Notes: generated from the sequence alone by a model not told the origin. A stretch of DNA of 64,000 nucleotides from Dermanyssus gallinae (GCA_003439945.1 QVRM01005976.1:310001-374000), one strand, 5' to 3'. Positions 1 through 13,538 are shown, counted from the first letter of the stretch. Translations and numbers: made by a program.

Positions 1-301
1 CTTATCACGTATTAAATATAAAATGCTGTTGCAATAGATATCCATGAGGAATGTACCCATGTTGAAATGAAGCACGGATTAGAGGGGTTGCAGCTGGCAA
101 ACGCTCTAATTCGGGCTCTATTCTAAACACAAATCATATGCATATATATTATCATAAAGGTCGTACTGAAAGCAAAATTTGGTTTATGCCAACCCTGAAG
201 TCACGCGTACTGAAGTGCACGGTCCGGCGGCCCTCCCCGAAGAAAACTTTAGCAGGTTTGTTGTGGCCACTACAATTTGCACATATTTCAGGTACTGTAG
301 G

Positions 302-302
<1 letters not shown>

Positions 303-338
<36 letters not shown>
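303..338. repeat. (TA)18
   Basis: Perfect dinucleotide array. Overlapping Ile-Tyr-rich frames are repeat artefacts. Confidence 0.95.
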
Positions 339-343
<5 letters not shown>

Positions 344-3300
344 AATGTGAAAATGATGAACGAAAAGGGAAAACTGACGGAAAACAATCGCCCAATACCA
401 TTGGCATACACACGCATGTTGATACCGCTCGCGTACACCGGTGTGCATGCATACGACTAGACCCGTACAAATACCGGCCGCCGATGCATACACGGACATT
501 CTGGCCCCGATCGACTGATCGAGGCACGTGCGACATGTTCTTTCGCCCGTCACCACCAATTAGAGGCCGTCACCGAGATTTTCCGCGCGGCCTGCGTAGA
601 GTGTTGTGCGCTGGTTGGCTGGACTCTGTGAGCTGCTCCTCCAACGGTCCGCCAGTTTACGACATTGTTCGTGGAACCATAGGAGACATCGATCGGCAGG
701 ATCAAGCGTTCATTCATCCATATATATATATATATATATATCAATGCGTTCAACCAGCGTGCAGTCGTCGCGTCGTAGTGAGGGCCTCGTCGCATGGCTG
801 GCCCAATTGGGAGTTTGCGCGATTTGCGTGCAATTCGCCAGCTCCGTCTCTGAGAGCAGCAGAGTAGAGTCTCTTTTCTTCGTCGGTCGTCCTCGTCCGC
901 GGATCGAACAAAAAAGCGGCCCACATCCCACTCCACATCCCGCAGATTGGCTGTCTGTCGCGATTGCTTGTTTTTTGCAAACAATTTTGGGCGAATCTCA
1001 TGGCTATTTAGAGAGATTTCCGCGTTCAGACCCTCGAGCTGCTATTAGTATCGCCTTGTTAGACGAGCGGGCGACTTCCCAGGGGCGGAAGAAGCGTATA
1101 TGTGGCCATCGGGTACCGAGACGACAACGACCACGCGTTTCGTTAAACACTTTATTGTTTTCGTGTTCGTGGCTGCTCAATCTGATCATCGCACACTTGT
1201 GTAGGCGCGTGCTACTTCAACGAGCTCTAACGACTTATATCTAATTTTAGGAATTTTAATAGGAATAGTAATAATGATCACATATTTCGGCTACGATGGT
1301 GCAAAATACGAGTTGTATACCGCTTAGCTTTGTATAACGTCAACATAAGACTGTCCCGTGCTCCCGTGTTCGCCACTGTTACCACAGCAAGGAATTGCGA
1401 AGCGAGTACGTAGCCAGAGCACACACGAGAGCCTATGGATCACGTTTGATAATACGTTTTACAGCAAACATATGAGAAATGACAGTAAGAAGAAACTTTA
1501 TGCTAAAACATGTTATTATTAAGAGTTTGTCGACGAGCGGGCAGCACGTTTTGCTAGCTACTTTGCTAAAATCGCGTTATACCTCACTCAGTGCATTCTG
1601 TTACGCTTATTGATATAGGTTTTCTTACTTAATATTTGCTTTCTCGTTTTGACCATTTATGTTCCTGTTGATTTTTGCAAGCAGTTCTCATTATTCCTAG
1701 CAGAAATAATCCTAACGGGTATCGGGGGTATTCCTAGCAGAATAATCCTAACGGGAGTTGGTCTGACGCTCTGATATTTCGAGCTGTAGGCAACCTTTAA
1801 AACGACGCGTAATGAATAATGTGGGCTAGTAATTCCTACAGTAATTGTATTTATATAATTAAACTTCTACCTCAATTCGTTGCTCACTCAACAAGATTAG
1901 TTTAACAAAATCTTGCTGCCTTTATTAGCCACTCGGTTATTCACTGGCTACTGCTTATTGCAGTTTGAGTACAACTAGTGATAAAAAGTTGTAAGCTATT
2001 TAGTTAGCATTATGAGACAAGCTGGCTTCAAGCAATGATGCTTGTGAGAAGATTAGAGAAGTGCGTTAGACACACAGTTCTAATCAAACGATTATTCACT
2101 CTACAAAGAGGCGCTGCTATAGGGCTTACTTTTGTCCAAAAGCAAGATCAGTCCTATACAGTTGGTATAAATACTACGAATTATTTCTACCTATATCCAA
2201 ATGAGACAATAAGTTGTTATAAATAAAAACAAATACTACTGCTTTTACTACTTCTATTACTAGGTTGGAAAACAAGAGGAAAACGTTTACGTAGCGCGTG
2301 GGTATCACTGACGTTCACACTATGGAGAGTTGGCACGTTTGTTTTTAACGGCTGCACGGCTAGTGCATGCAGAGACGATGATATAGTAGTATGTTCTGTC
2401 CAGATTAACCAGAGCAGGCGGACAAGTAAACTTGGTCAAAGTTGCCGGTCTAGCAGCAGGCAGGTAAGGCAAGTGCGCTTCGTACAAGCGACGTCTTTTC
2501 CTTGTGCACAGCCGCAAAGCTCAAACGCGCGAACAACAGGCGAATTAGAACATAGAAGACCTCGGAGCCTTTCTGTGCTTCTCGTCCAGAGCGAGATGTT
2601 TGCCTCAATCTTATAGTATTAACTAATCCGCTGTCTGCTAACCTGCCCACCTGTTCGTTTGCCTGCCTCTCACAACTTACCAACACCAGATCATAGATTA
2701 ACCATATATATCTCTATTCGTCGTCGTCGTCGTCGTCGATACCCTGTGTCTTATAACCCACCCGTATTGCACCCCGCTTGATTACGCCTATATACATCCC
2801 CTACAAAGTCGCTATCTTTCAAGCACTAAAAGTCGCCTATATGCTTATGGAAGGCTCGTCAGCGTGCGAAAGAGTGAGAGTGAGAGATCCACAGAGGCGG
2901 TGGTAAGAGCCGGACTTTGTATACAGTCAGATGCGACGAGACTATACACTTGTCTCAGGTGTTAATTGTGTAAGCATTAGCCAAGTAAAACTCCAGCAAT
3001 AATGAGAAATTAATGCATTTCGTGTTGAGAAGACACGGAAACTAATCGAACATGGTGCCCAGGCTAGGCGAGAAAACGTACGTACGCATCTTAAATGTAT
3101 TTCATTGCTACTGGTTCGTAAAATGCTCTTACCAAGAAATCCGGGGAAGCCTGCTTGTTGTCGTGCGATGTAACTGTTGAGACCTGAAACCAGAAACGAA
3201 AAGCAAATTGATTAACCAATCTTCGCGTAGGACTTATTTTAGGTATTATTTATTTTTTCCAAAATTATTTTTTTCGGCACATGCTATATATATATATATA

Positions 3301-3449
3301 TGCATTTTAAAGAATCGAACATTGCTACAGCTGATGCTCCTCTACACAATACGAAGCTTCGCGCTTATATTTAACAACATCTATAATTGCTGCTAGGGAT
3401 ATATATAACCTGCTTATCTATCATCTATCATCAGCATTAAGTTGCACAA

Positions 3450-3451
<2 letters not shown>

Positions 3452-3491
<40 letters not shown>
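3452..3491. repeat. (AT)n with a GTA interruption
   Basis: About 20 units; a TATG interruption lies near 3481-3484. Confidence 0.95.
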
Positions 3492-3496
3492 GCTAA

Positions 3497-3518
3497 GACA
3501 CATAGTCTACTATGTGTC
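3497..3518. other. Perfect short hairpin next to (TA)n
   Basis: GACACATAG-TCTA-CTATGTGTC, a 9-bp stem with 4-nt loop, 5 bp after the (TA)n array. Confidence 0.5.
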
Positions 3519-4252
3519 CAAAGCAAATACGGTAAACTACGTTTTCGATAGACACTACATCTCCAAAACTAGTCGGCAACTGTTCAGCTTCAATTTCAGG
3601 CTAGTAGCAAAATGTTTTGCTTTTGTTGGCATGCAAGCTGTTCCTCGAGCATCCACACATATATATATATATTGTTGGCGAATTATAGTGATCATTACAC
3701 AGTACGCGTTCACTGCCTGTTGAGGAAATGCGGCTTCTATACTACGTCTCATGAAGCCAGATGCAATGTCAGCTTGATAGTGGTAGGTGGATATGTACGC
3801 GTGCCCAACATGTTACTACAGCTAATGGAAATAACGAACTAATGTATCAAAGTAATACATAGTTATAGGTATAATGAATTCGTTATACGAATCGTTTGTT
3901 GCTCCGTAATAGATATCGATTACCACATTTGGTCTCTGCATACATATGCCTCGTGTCAGTTTCTTTCTCGCCAATCATGGTCGACAATAAATATTCGCTA
4001 CATATCTGAATTGCAGATAATGATGACGACGAACAAGCTCGATTCGTAATTTATCGCTCCTTGACGAAACGGCTACTAGTTTATTCCAATGCTCTGTGTT
4101 ATTTCGTTGCAAAATTCTGAAATTGCCTTCCTGAACGTCTTACTACTATTACTATTAGGTATCGGTCGCTTCATCTCATCGACGTGAAAATGCCCACGGT
4201 GCAATGATGAACAACAGCTATATCTTCTGTTTCTTGTTCAGTGGAGCCTCTA

Positions 4253-4254
<2 letters not shown>

Positions 4255-4307
<53 letters not shown>
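4255..4307. repeat. (TA)26
   Basis: Perfect array followed by degenerate TATACATA units to about 4345. Confidence 0.95.
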
Positions 4308-4311
<4 letters not shown>

Positions 4312-5152
4312 CATAAATACATATGTATATATACATATGTATATGGCTAAGTAGAGCCTCGATGTCTATATGCATATGTAACGACGAACTTGATCAGAAT
4401 GCGTTGCACAAACGAGAATTTCGAGAGTTCCACTCGTATACGCTTAGCAAAATGCACATAGCAAAATGCACATACCGAAACATCGGCATTAGCGGCAATG
4501 ACCACTCATAACCTATACATTAATTCTTCTTATATATAAACATATATATTCTTTTGGTAGCCTAGCTACAGCTAGTACACATAACACACACACACATACA
4601 CACTTTTCTCGTATAGCTCAATCTGGTCGATCAATTCGCTCGGTTATCGTCAGCAGCCTGCCACGAATTCGCCCATAGGCCCGGCGGCCTGCCTCATGAC
4701 CTCATGGGCCGGGCTAGGTCGGCGGCGGCCGCTAGATAAACAGCCTACTGGAAGCAATGCCGGTTTTTGCGCGCCCTTCGCGATGCCGATTTCGGGTGTC
4801 GTTTATTGTATACCTTAGTTTCACTCCGACTCAACGGGTGGCAGATCCCTCTTCACACCGGCGCGGATCATACAATCGATCCCGCATAAACTACAGCCTA
4901 CATTTGTTGATGTATGTGTTGCGTTTGGGCATGGCACGCTTCGCATCGTACCCTAACAGCCTTATGACGGCCGCCACCGCCCAACAGGGACCGACCATTG
5001 AAATCAATTACCCAATAATACACACACGCACACAAACAAACGCATGTTCAATAGAAAGGGTATCGGTCCGAATGTCGGGCGACAACCCGTCCATTCAACC
5101 TTTGAATGTACGTTTCTTCTTCTTCTACCGAGTTTAATTTTTCCAGAGTGTT

Positions 5153-5201
5153 TGCTCTATCTATCTATCTATCTATCTCTCTCTCTCTATATATATATAT
5201 A
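5153..5201. repeat. Compound (CTAT)n(CT)n(AT)n
   Basis: A tetranucleotide tract passes into CT and then AT repeats, a composite microsatellite. Confidence 0.9.
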
Positions 5202-6009
5202 AATATATTTGAATTGTGAACGATCTAATCTGTCAGAGCAGGCAAACGCGGGGGTAGTCGGAGGTCCTATCCTTACATAATCGGTTTCTAATAAAAAGAA
5301 AAAACAAGAAATCGAATTCCAGTACATCTTTGCGATTGCAACAATTGATACCAGTACTGGGTTTGCTTGAGTTGCACCACCGGCCTAGTGGTTGATCGCC
5401 GATTTTGCTCTCTATGCTGTTAAACATGTCATCCAGCATCAATGCGCATAGGGTTTTGTGTTATTGTCGGTGCTTGGCCGTGTATCTCCGCGTAGTAGGC
5501 AGTAGTTGGTGGGCAGATGCTGGCTGCTAACGAACAGCTTGAGGGGACGCTGTGTTGGTTAACTGCTTATGACACAGAATAATGATATGATTGTATAGAA
5601 TATGTTATTCGTTGCGGCTGCTCTTGTTGTTGTTGTCGTTGTTATTGTTGCTATTGTTTTGGTTGTTGTTGTTGCTGTTGCTGGTTGTAGACTAGAGGAG
5701 GAGGAGGAGAAGAAGAAGAAGAAGTAGTAATAGCTAAGAGTAGTTAGCGTGGCTCTGAGTTCCAGCCAGTGACACGTGATGACCTCCCGGAGGCCTCGCT
5801 GTAAATCATGCCGTTCCCGGGCGGTGGCAGCAGCGGCGGCGGCAACGCTGACGAATATCTGCGACAGAGAGACGCCGCCGCCAACGGCAGGAGCAGCAGC
5901 AGCATAACCTTCTATTTCCTTCTCATAAAGCAAGCTGGCAACGAAAACGAGCTTGCTCGCTTGCTCGGTCGAACCCGTGGTTGGCAGTTCTTTTGTTATT
6001 GTTGCTGTT

Positions 6010-6299
6010 GCTGTTGTTGTTGTCGTTGTCGTTGTCGTCATCATTGCGAGCGGTATTGTTTTTACCGCCAGATACACTATGAATGCCATCAACTACAGAT
6101 CATTTGCTATGCCGATAAACCACTGAATTGAGGAATTGCATGAATAACCGTTTTATTGTTGCTGTTGTTGTTGTCGTTGTCGTCATCATTGCGAGCAGTA
6201 TTGTTTTTACCGCCAGATACACTATGAATGCCATCAACTACAGATAATTTGCTATGACGCTAAACCACTGAATTGAGGAATTGCATGAATAACCGTTTT
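6010..6299 (+). repeat. 145-bp tandem duplication
   Basis: Two units with exact 145-bp offset: GTCATCATTGCGAGC at 6037 and 6182, AACCGTTTT at 6146 and 6291. Each unit opens with an opa-like GTT/GTC tract, and the divergence is a few substitutions. No coding role is evident. Confidence 0.85.
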
Positions 6300-6433
6300 G
6301 GCACACCCTAGTCGCGCTCATGCTGCTGCTGCTGATGTTGTTGTTGTTGTTGTTGTGCTATTTCGGCGAGAACGAGAGTGAAAATGAATGATTCCTACGG
6401 TGGTGCCAGTGGTGCTAACAATCGAGTCAATCG

Positions 6434-6605
6434 AGACAAGATAACCAAACAAATTTACACATTATTCCTTAGTCCAATCAAAATATGACAACCAAACAAA
6501 AATGCCTATTATTCCTTACTCCAATCAACACACAAGATGATAACCAAACAAAAACACCTACAATTCCTTACTCTAATCAAAACAAGATGAAAACCAAACA
6601 AAATG
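6434..6605 (+). repeat. ~55-bp minisatellite, about 3 copies
   Basis: The units share ACAAGAT-GATAACCAAACAAA, then ATTCCTTACTCCAATCAA. Spacing varies by a few bases. The core repeats at about 6440, 6490, 6542 and 6590. Confidence 0.75.
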
Positions 6606-7301
6606 TTGTTATTCTGTGCTCAGTCTGATCAATCGGTCAATTGGACGTGAGCTTTGTATCAGGCTTTCCCAGTCCTATCTGATACTGCACGCTTGAGCTA
6701 TGTTGTAGTAATTCGGTTTGCTGCAGGCCGGCAGTTGAGCAACAGTTTAGCAACGGCCGCGTAACCTAGGCCCGAACTCTGACCTAACTGCCTAAACTCT
6801 AACCAGCCTGCTCAGACCTCAAACTACATCCTTTTATTTAGAACGACCGCGTTACACAAGAAACAAGTGGAGCTCGGAATCTAGCCATTATGCGTCATCA
6901 TGCCGGGATCGGGAACCCACGACTCTAACATGACATCTCCACCACGACCGCTTCAGCTGATTCTTTCAGGCTCGAGAGCATCGGTGAGGTCTTTTCCACC
7001 GACAACGACGATGATAGTGATGATCGCGGCCATCTCCTGTCGACAAGGTCAAGATCCAGAAGGACAGACGACATGCGAGGCCAGGCCACGTTCGATCTTT
7101 GTCAATGTCGACGATGACGCTTTCACTCTATCTCTCTCTTAATACTCTGTTCACCTTCTTTATCTCTCATGCGTGCTCCTCGAGACGCCTCGACTGCATC
7201 GGCGGGTGTAAATTGTCGTCAATGTTCTCGTCGTAGTTGTCGTGGTCGTTATCTGCCTATGTATAACGAGACTTTTTCTTTCTTGCTTGTCTTCTCTCTC
7301 T

Positions 7302-7303
<2 letters not shown>

Positions 7304-7333
<30 letters not shown>
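7304..7333. repeat. (AT)15
   Basis: Follows a CT-rich lead (7285-7300). Confidence 0.95.
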
Positions 7334-7335
<2 letters not shown>

Positions 7336-9398
7336 GCGGCTTGTACCAGCGTGAGGAGTTTCACCGAGGAGAGCGCTAGATATCTTCTGACGATGCTGAA
7401 GGCGGCGGTGGTGGCCAGTCACTTGGTTTGCATTCGTTCTTTTGCTGCTGCTGCTGCTGTTGTTAATGTTGTTCTTGCTGGTACTGCTTCTAGCACTACG
7501 ACTGCAGAGCTGAGTAGCTAGCGAGCTGATCATTTGCTCACTGACATTTGCTGGTTGGCAGCTGTAGCAGCAGCAACAGCAGCAGCCTAACGCTTCTGCT
7601 GCTGGGGATCGCTCGTTGTCTGATGTTCATGCTCGTCCGGTTCGGTCTGGTCCGCTGGTGAGTCTGTCCGTCTAAACGACCGACCGACCGACCGGCTGAG
7701 CGGCCGGTCATGCATGCGAGCGACCATCCATCCGTTGATTATTCGTCGCTTGCCGATGTCGCCGCCCCGGAGACGGTTGCTGTCCTGTCGCCTCTGTATG
7801 CCTGTGCTCTTTGCCTGTCGGTCGATCTGTTTGTCTGTCTGGCTGTAGATCTGTCCGTCTGTCTGTAGATCTGCCCGTCTGCTGTCTGTTTATCTGTACT
7901 GGTCGCCGGCGACGCCGCCACGGCGGCCGCTGTTAGCGGCGCTGGCTCCGCCGTAGCGGCCGCCACCGCTGCTGCTGCCGTCACCGACCGCCAAAGCCGC
8001 TGCGAACGAGTTCAAAAGACTTGGAGAGACACGCTGAGAGCGCCAGAGCGAGAGAGAGAGAACGCGTAATGCGAATGGGAAAGCGTGAGAGAGAACGGGG
8101 GAATAAACGAGATCTAAAAGAAGAAGAAGATGTCCAAATGAACGTAGACGACGATGAAGAAAGAGAAAATCATCGACAACAACGATGACGGGAGAGAAGA
8201 AAACCAGGCGCGGTGGCGAAATCCCAAAATAGAAGAGTTGTGGGGGATTGGTTGAAAAGGGGAAAGTCCACAAGTCATCCTGAAGAAACCTATTTGGTAT
8301 TCGTTTGTTCGTTGAATGAATGGCCGAATGAATCAATGAACGGAGGCATGCATGCTTTTGTGTACATACGCACAGAGGCGGAATCGGCCGCAAAGCCTCT
8401 ATATACATGTGGAGATATACAGCATGGGTTTCTTCTCCGCATTGCTACCGCCAGACCGACGCTAAGCGCTCGATAACGATAATACAAATAATAGTAAAAA
8501 TAATAGCAACAATATTCTTAATCATTATTATCGAAAGCTAGGAGAAGAGAAATGCCATAAAAGAACGTTCATTGTTTTGTTGCAAGAGAACATGAGAAAT
8601 GATCATTATATTCAATATTACGATTTAGCATTATTTTTTTACAACAAAACTTTTCCCCACTAGGCATCGCAAGCGCATGCAGACACGGCGGTTGCGTTCC
8701 ACTATTTTATTGTGGAGACGTATATATAGTCGACTATTTAATTATTTAACCTGCCCGAGGTTCGCCCATGCCATAGTATTGCTGACTAGGTACTCGCTGC
8801 TTTGATTTGCGCCAGAATGTTTTCTTTTTTTTTTGCTGGCGCTACGATTTTACAGTACCTATCTACTGCCCCACACTGTCTGTATGACTCGAAGATTGGC
8901 GCTAAAGTTAATTACGCTCGAAAAACGCTCATATGTTTTGGCTACAGAGTTATTAAGGCATATGTTGTTTGTAAAGAGATCGCGGCTCTTTGTTAGGGGT
9001 GTTATGGGCTGAGGCGTAAGAAAAGCTCACACCTTACAATTGTTTAATTTACGGAATATTAATAATAGCGTCGAGCGCAGGATAAGAGAAGCCTAATGTG
9101 ATTCGACTGAGTCCGGAAGAGATGCAATTATCCCTTCTGCAATGTACGGGACAACGAATGCCATAAAAGGAGTCTAAATTAGAGAACGTCGTTTCGTATA
9201 TGATATACACGTTGTGCTAAATAGAGGACATCACGAAAGGGTAGGCAACGCAATAGTGGCGGCGCAAAATTATGTAATATTCTTCTTATTATTAATTAGT
9301 TAGCGGTTTTGGGAGCCGAAACGGCGGCAACCCCGCAGAGCTCGCCTGCTCGTTATCCTGGGCAGTCAAAATGCCGTGTCGCTAACATAAAAAAAAAC

Positions 9399-9405
9399 AT
9401 ATATA

Positions 9406-9455
<50 letters not shown>
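9399..9455. repeat. (AT)n with one TTT interruption
   Basis: A9 at 9389-9397 leads into the array; the main uninterrupted part is 9411-9455. Confidence 0.95.
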
Positions 9456-9456
<1 letters not shown>

Positions 9457-10910
9457 CAGAGATGTTTAGGTAGGTGCTTGCTGTACGTATTTAGAGTCAT
9501 TGTTACATGAGAGCGGTACGCGTCATTTCCTTACACTTTGTGTTCTTTGCTATCTGAATAATTGCGCTCTGGTCGACGATGGGGTCTGGACCTCTGGGCT
9601 GACTAGGAAGCTAGCAAAATAGGCTAATCAAACAAAAGGCACAACAATCTCAGCGTGGCAGCGGAACAGACAAACGGGCTGTCCAAACTCGATCAACTTG
9701 CCCGACACGACTTTACCAACGCCTTTTATTTGATGAAGTCAGCCTCTCGTCTGCCCGAAGCGTGAAACGCGCTGAAATAAGCTGTTGTCTATGTCTATAT
9801 TATGAGAGAAAAGCTTATACGTACGCATTTGTCTATTTGTGGCGCCGAATCTCTTGCACTGTCCGTGAAGATTATGTCGCTTTTTTGACAGTTTAATGTG
9901 CGGGCTGTACTACAGAATACACAAATTGGAGCACCAGTTTCACTTGACCAAAGAAAGTCAAGTAGTATACACTACTCAAATTCAGTGAGCTGACAAAAGA
10001 TGCACAAGCGCGCCTTTCTTCGTTTTTCGAACCCCCGAAGCACTCACTGCAAAGCTACTCGCTTACCAGCTATCGCAAGGAAATTCCGCACCCTGGCAGG
10101 TATTCAAGACCGCGGCAGCGGTAATGGTTATTTGTGTTGTGTTTGCTTCTCGTCGCAAAGTAAACTGCCTATTTGGACCTACACTACTGGAGTATGTTCG
10201 CGGTGTTTAATCTTTCTCTACCATCATAAACAGCGGCAGCTACTTTAAGCTTAGCCTACGTGTATGACAATGCATTGCAGTTGGTAGGTACGGTGCAACA
10301 ATGCGGACAATGCGGAATGTCGTCGTGCGAATTGGATAAGAGGCAGCCTCTTAGCCAGTCCGTTTATGCACGTGAACGCAATGCTTTCATCATGCTTTCG
10401 ATACATGCCTTCAGAAGCGATTAAGCTGAAAGTTGCGTAACTCTCAAAGTTTAGGCGACCTTCAACGTTGTAGCAGGGCGAGTAATTCGTCAACGCTTGG
10501 TTCTCACATTGCACAACAAATCTATCATCCAGATAATGCTGCCTCAAAGGCGCAGTGATTACAGCTTGCGATTCAAACTAGTGATAAGGCGAGCAGATTG
10601 CAAGTTGTAAGAAATCCGTAACAATGTTAAACATGTATGCTGTCTAACTGGCCTTGCTGTGTGACTTTTGCAATACGTACTGCAGCTGGTCAGGAGAGAT
10701 CCAACGATATCTCGGCGTTCCAGCAAGAAGAATTACCCCAAAGATGTACTAGCTTTCAGATGAGTGCGGTGGTCACCTAACGTAGGTAACTTCTGTCATA
10801 ATGCCCCTAATCGGAAGCGAGAGGGGGATGACAATCACGACGACATCTTGCTACGTTATTACAAGCTATAAGTAGAGAATGTCGTAAACGCAACTGGCAA
10901 TGCCTGCCTG
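9456..10910. other. No gene identified
   Basis: The sequence is less repetitive than its surroundings. A frame at 10000-10245 contains CCVC, then GVCSRC and YHHK, faintly like a piggyBac Cys-rich tail, but with too little to call. The frame at 10251-10547 (minus, 98 codons) matches no known family. Confidence 0.5.
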
Positions 10911-11405
10911 CAGGCTAGGCCGAGTTCCAGGTTATTCTATCAATACTGTTCTATACAGGTTGATTGATCGGATCAAGCCATGGTAATAACCTCGCCAACC
11001 CCCAGAATTCTAAACAATAATTTATGAACGTGTGGCGGCACAATGCCCCTCTCTTTTTACAGCGGCTGGGAATAAAAATGCTTCATACATACCTGGGGTC
11101 TAGGTAGTATGGGACTCTTAAGCCCACTAGAAGCCTGGCTATTCCCCAAACTACATAACCGGAACATCTGAACTGTGTGATTTTAGTGCTCCCGTCGGCC
11201 CTCTAGAGTGCAATTATTGGCTAGGCGCTCCTTTTAAGGTTGATTGATAGGATCAAGCCTTGGTAATAACCTCATCAACCCCCAGAGTTCTAAACAATAA
11301 CTTATGAACGTGTGGCGGCAAAATGCTCCTCTCTTTATACAGGGGCTGGGAATAAAAACACTTTATACATACCCGGGGGTTTAGGTAGTATGGGACTCTC
11401 AAGTC

Positions 11406-11410
<5 letters not shown>
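10911..11410 (+). repeat. 280-bp-period tandem repeat, about 1.8 copies
   Basis: The blocks 10957-11130 and 11237-11410 align over about 174 bp (roughly 85-90% by eye). Shared landmarks are GGTTGATTGAT, GGTAATAACCTC, AACCCCCAGA, ATGAACGTGTGGCGGCA and GGTAGTATGGGACTCT. A weaker GGCTAGGC lead-in precedes each. The second copy runs straight into (TA)33. Possibly satellite-like or two retroelement 3' ends. Confidence 0.75.

Positions 11411-11475
<65 letters not shown>
11409..11475. repeat. (TA)33 at the end of the 280-bp repeat
   Basis: Begins inside the terminal CCACTA of the second 280-bp-period copy. Confidence 0.95.
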
Positions 11476-11480
<5 letters not shown>

Positions 11481-12008
11481 CGCAATACGGCGTTTTCACT
11501 GCTGTTTGAAGGCAGTCTTGCTATACCGTCAGAACACTTAATCTGAGTGCAACTTTGATATCACCCGAAAATACACAGGGGATCGCATGTATAACATGAA
11601 ACGTCTTATATACATACGACTAACACTAAGACTAAAGACATCTAATGATTCCGTGGAAATAGCATCCCTACAGCGTTTAAGATGAGCCCAGATCTAACAC
11701 TAGAAAATGTCTGTGATGAGCTGCTGATTCAAAAGATCGTTTTTGAGACAATGATCTAAAGCTACGAATTTTCGTTTCAGTTGCGACGTTAAGTTACTGG
11801 TAGATCCCTTGCGACTCTTGAAATGAATTGCCAGTCACCGGCTATAGCCGATACCTGCATGCGAGTAACTCGCTCCCTAGCAAACATGTTATGCTAATAC
11901 TCAACTCATTTCTAACATTGAGGAATAGCATATTAAGTAAATATACATTAATAGTTATATCCGATTTAGCTAGGTTTAGCAACTGTGGGCCTAAATGTGT
12001 GTATATAT

Positions 12009-13538
12009 AACGAAATCCACTCTCCAACGGCTCCTTAATATTGCGGACCCACTTTTAAAATCCCGAGGCCTTGAAATTAATACTAATAAAAGCTTTACTA
12101 TCTCCCACCTATTTAATAGGAAGGAAGGTAAAGGTTTTATCAATACCGTATCAGAATTTAACGTTGGAGATCGGCAATTGCCAGCTAAAGGTATGAGCGA
12201 TCGATGGAGATATCTTGGAGTCGACTTTGACAGCAATGGCAGAGTTGACTCCACCAAGGATATACTCCTTAACTTACTCAACAGACTCACGATAGCTCCC
12301 CTTAAACCCCACCAAAGACTCATATTTTTGAAAGACTTTCTCATTCCCCGTCTCCTATATAAACTGGTCTCCGGTCCCAGACCATCTTACGCACTCCTTA
12401 GTGACCTAGATAAAGAGATCAGAAAGGTTGTTAAGTCGAAATGGCTTAAGCTCGAAAACTCGGTGCCGAACGCCTACCTGTACACGCACACAGCACACGG
12501 CGGTCTGGACATCCCCTGCCTCCAAACATTCATTCCCAGAATCCGCCTCTCCCGCCTGACAGCACTACAACACTCCACGCACCTTGGGGTCCAATGGATG
12601 CTAACCACCGAGCACTTTAAAAAAGATCTTGCGAAAACAAGACTTCTTTGCGAGCGCTTGGGAACCTCCATTGAGACCGCTACACAAGAGACCGATTACT
12701 GGTCTCAACAACTACACAACACGTTCGATGGGGCACATTTTAAAAAAGCACACGAAACGCCCTTTGTACATTACTGGATTAAGGGTATGCCCTACCTATC
12801 TGGTAAGGAGTATTTAAACCTACTAAAGCTCAGGATCAACGCACTACCAACGCGTGCCAGATTGGCCAGGGGACGCCCGGGCTACAACAAACGTTGTAGG
12901 CACGGGTGTCATGCGCCTGAGACGTTGGCTCATGTCGCTCAGATGTGCGATATAACACACAAACAAACCATAAAGAGACATGACGACGTCTGTGATCGCG
13001 TGGCGCGTCTTCTCCGCGAAAGGGGTCATGAGGTGGTTCGTGAGCGAGTATTCCGTCGACCGGGCGCACCGGGTCTAAAGCCCGACCTCGTAATAACAAC
13101 ACCTACCGAGGTCTGGGTTTTAGATGCCGAGGTTTGCGGCCCGAACCGGGACCTGGCAAAAGCACGGCAAGACAAGATCGCCAAATATGACGTCGAGTTC
13201 CTAAGAGCGGCGCTCCCCTACCCGCAAAAACCTCGCAGATTCGGATCCATCACTATCTCTATGAGTGGTGTATGGGACTCCGAATCTGCGAGGACGCTCT
13301 TGGGGCTCGGCGTCACGAAGAGGAATCTTATGGATCTCACCGTTTTAACTTTGCAAGGAACCTTGAGGATATATCGCTCGCACCGGATCCATAAGAGCGG
13401 GGGCTACCATCAAGCAAGGACACAGACAACTGATTCTTAACTTCACGTGACACCTTTTTATTACCATTTTTATTCAGGCGAGCACTGCCGAGTGTGCAAA
13501 CGTATTGTAAATGATTAATAAATCATCACAATATTTTC
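12009..13538 (+). mobile_element. 5'-truncated R2-clade non-LTR retrotransposon in a (TA)n tract
   Basis: The element begins abruptly after TATATATA at 12002-12009 and ends with ...ACAATATTTTC at 13538, followed directly by more TATATATA. Its body codes for the C-terminal half of an R2-type polyprotein and has a short 3'UTR (13441-13538). No 28S rRNA sequence flanks it, although canonical R2 elements insert in 28S genes. The 5' end falls just downstream of where the catalytic YADD would lie, as expected of incomplete target-primed reverse transcription. It lies antisense to Ubx inside the presumed intron 1. A second copy of its 3' terminus occurs at 34301-34357. Confidence 0.85.
12010..13440 (+). 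pseudogene. R2-type polyprotein, C-terminal half: RT thumb, CCHC knuckle, RLE endonuclease
   Basis: Normally this enzyme nicks target DNA and primes reverse transcription there. The frame is open for 477 codons to the TAA at 13438-13440. The apparent upstream start is (TA)n read-through, so the true N-terminus is missing. Numbering from 11995, visible motifs are WRYLGVDF (71-78, RT), LKPHQRLIFLKDFLIPRL (103-120, thumb), a zinc knuckle C301-x3-C305-x7-H313-x4-C318, and the restriction-like endonuclease signature KPD (362-364) with D377-A-E379 and a later K397-Y398. The C-x3-C spacing followed by APET and the LKPDLVI...LDAEV block resemble R2 proteins. An intact frame suggests a fairly recent insertion. 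The upstream RT core and DNA-binding N-terminus are absent, so it cannot be autonomous. Confidence 0.9.

Larger units (their letters stand above)
1..5152. other. No gene seen; presumed distal Ubx intron 1
   Basis: Apart from the listed arrays and a (TCG)6 near 2719-2736, nothing is recognisable. 4670-4735 is locally GC-rich with GGCCGGGC-type motifs. Frames up to 212 codons overlap TA repeats or lack any family feature. Confidence 0.6.
5202..9398. other. No gene seen; opa-like and tetranucleotide repeats
   Basis: Contains GTT/CTG tracts (5618-5690, 6317-6355, 7440-7475), a CTGTCTGT-rich segment (7800-7890) and a GCCGCC-rich patch (7905-7990). Confidence 0.6.

Noticed and set aside
5370..5400. 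A-box-like GGCCTAGTGGTTGATC as another SINE head
   Set aside because: No B box at the required distance and no similarity to the other SINEs.
10000..10245. piggyBac-like cysteine tail (CCVC, GVCSRC, YHHK)
   Set aside because: The middle cysteine pair is missing and no catalytic core or ends were found.
12009..13538. 28S rDNA target for the R2-like element
   Set aside because: The flanks are TA repeat and AT-rich DNA with no rRNA sequence.
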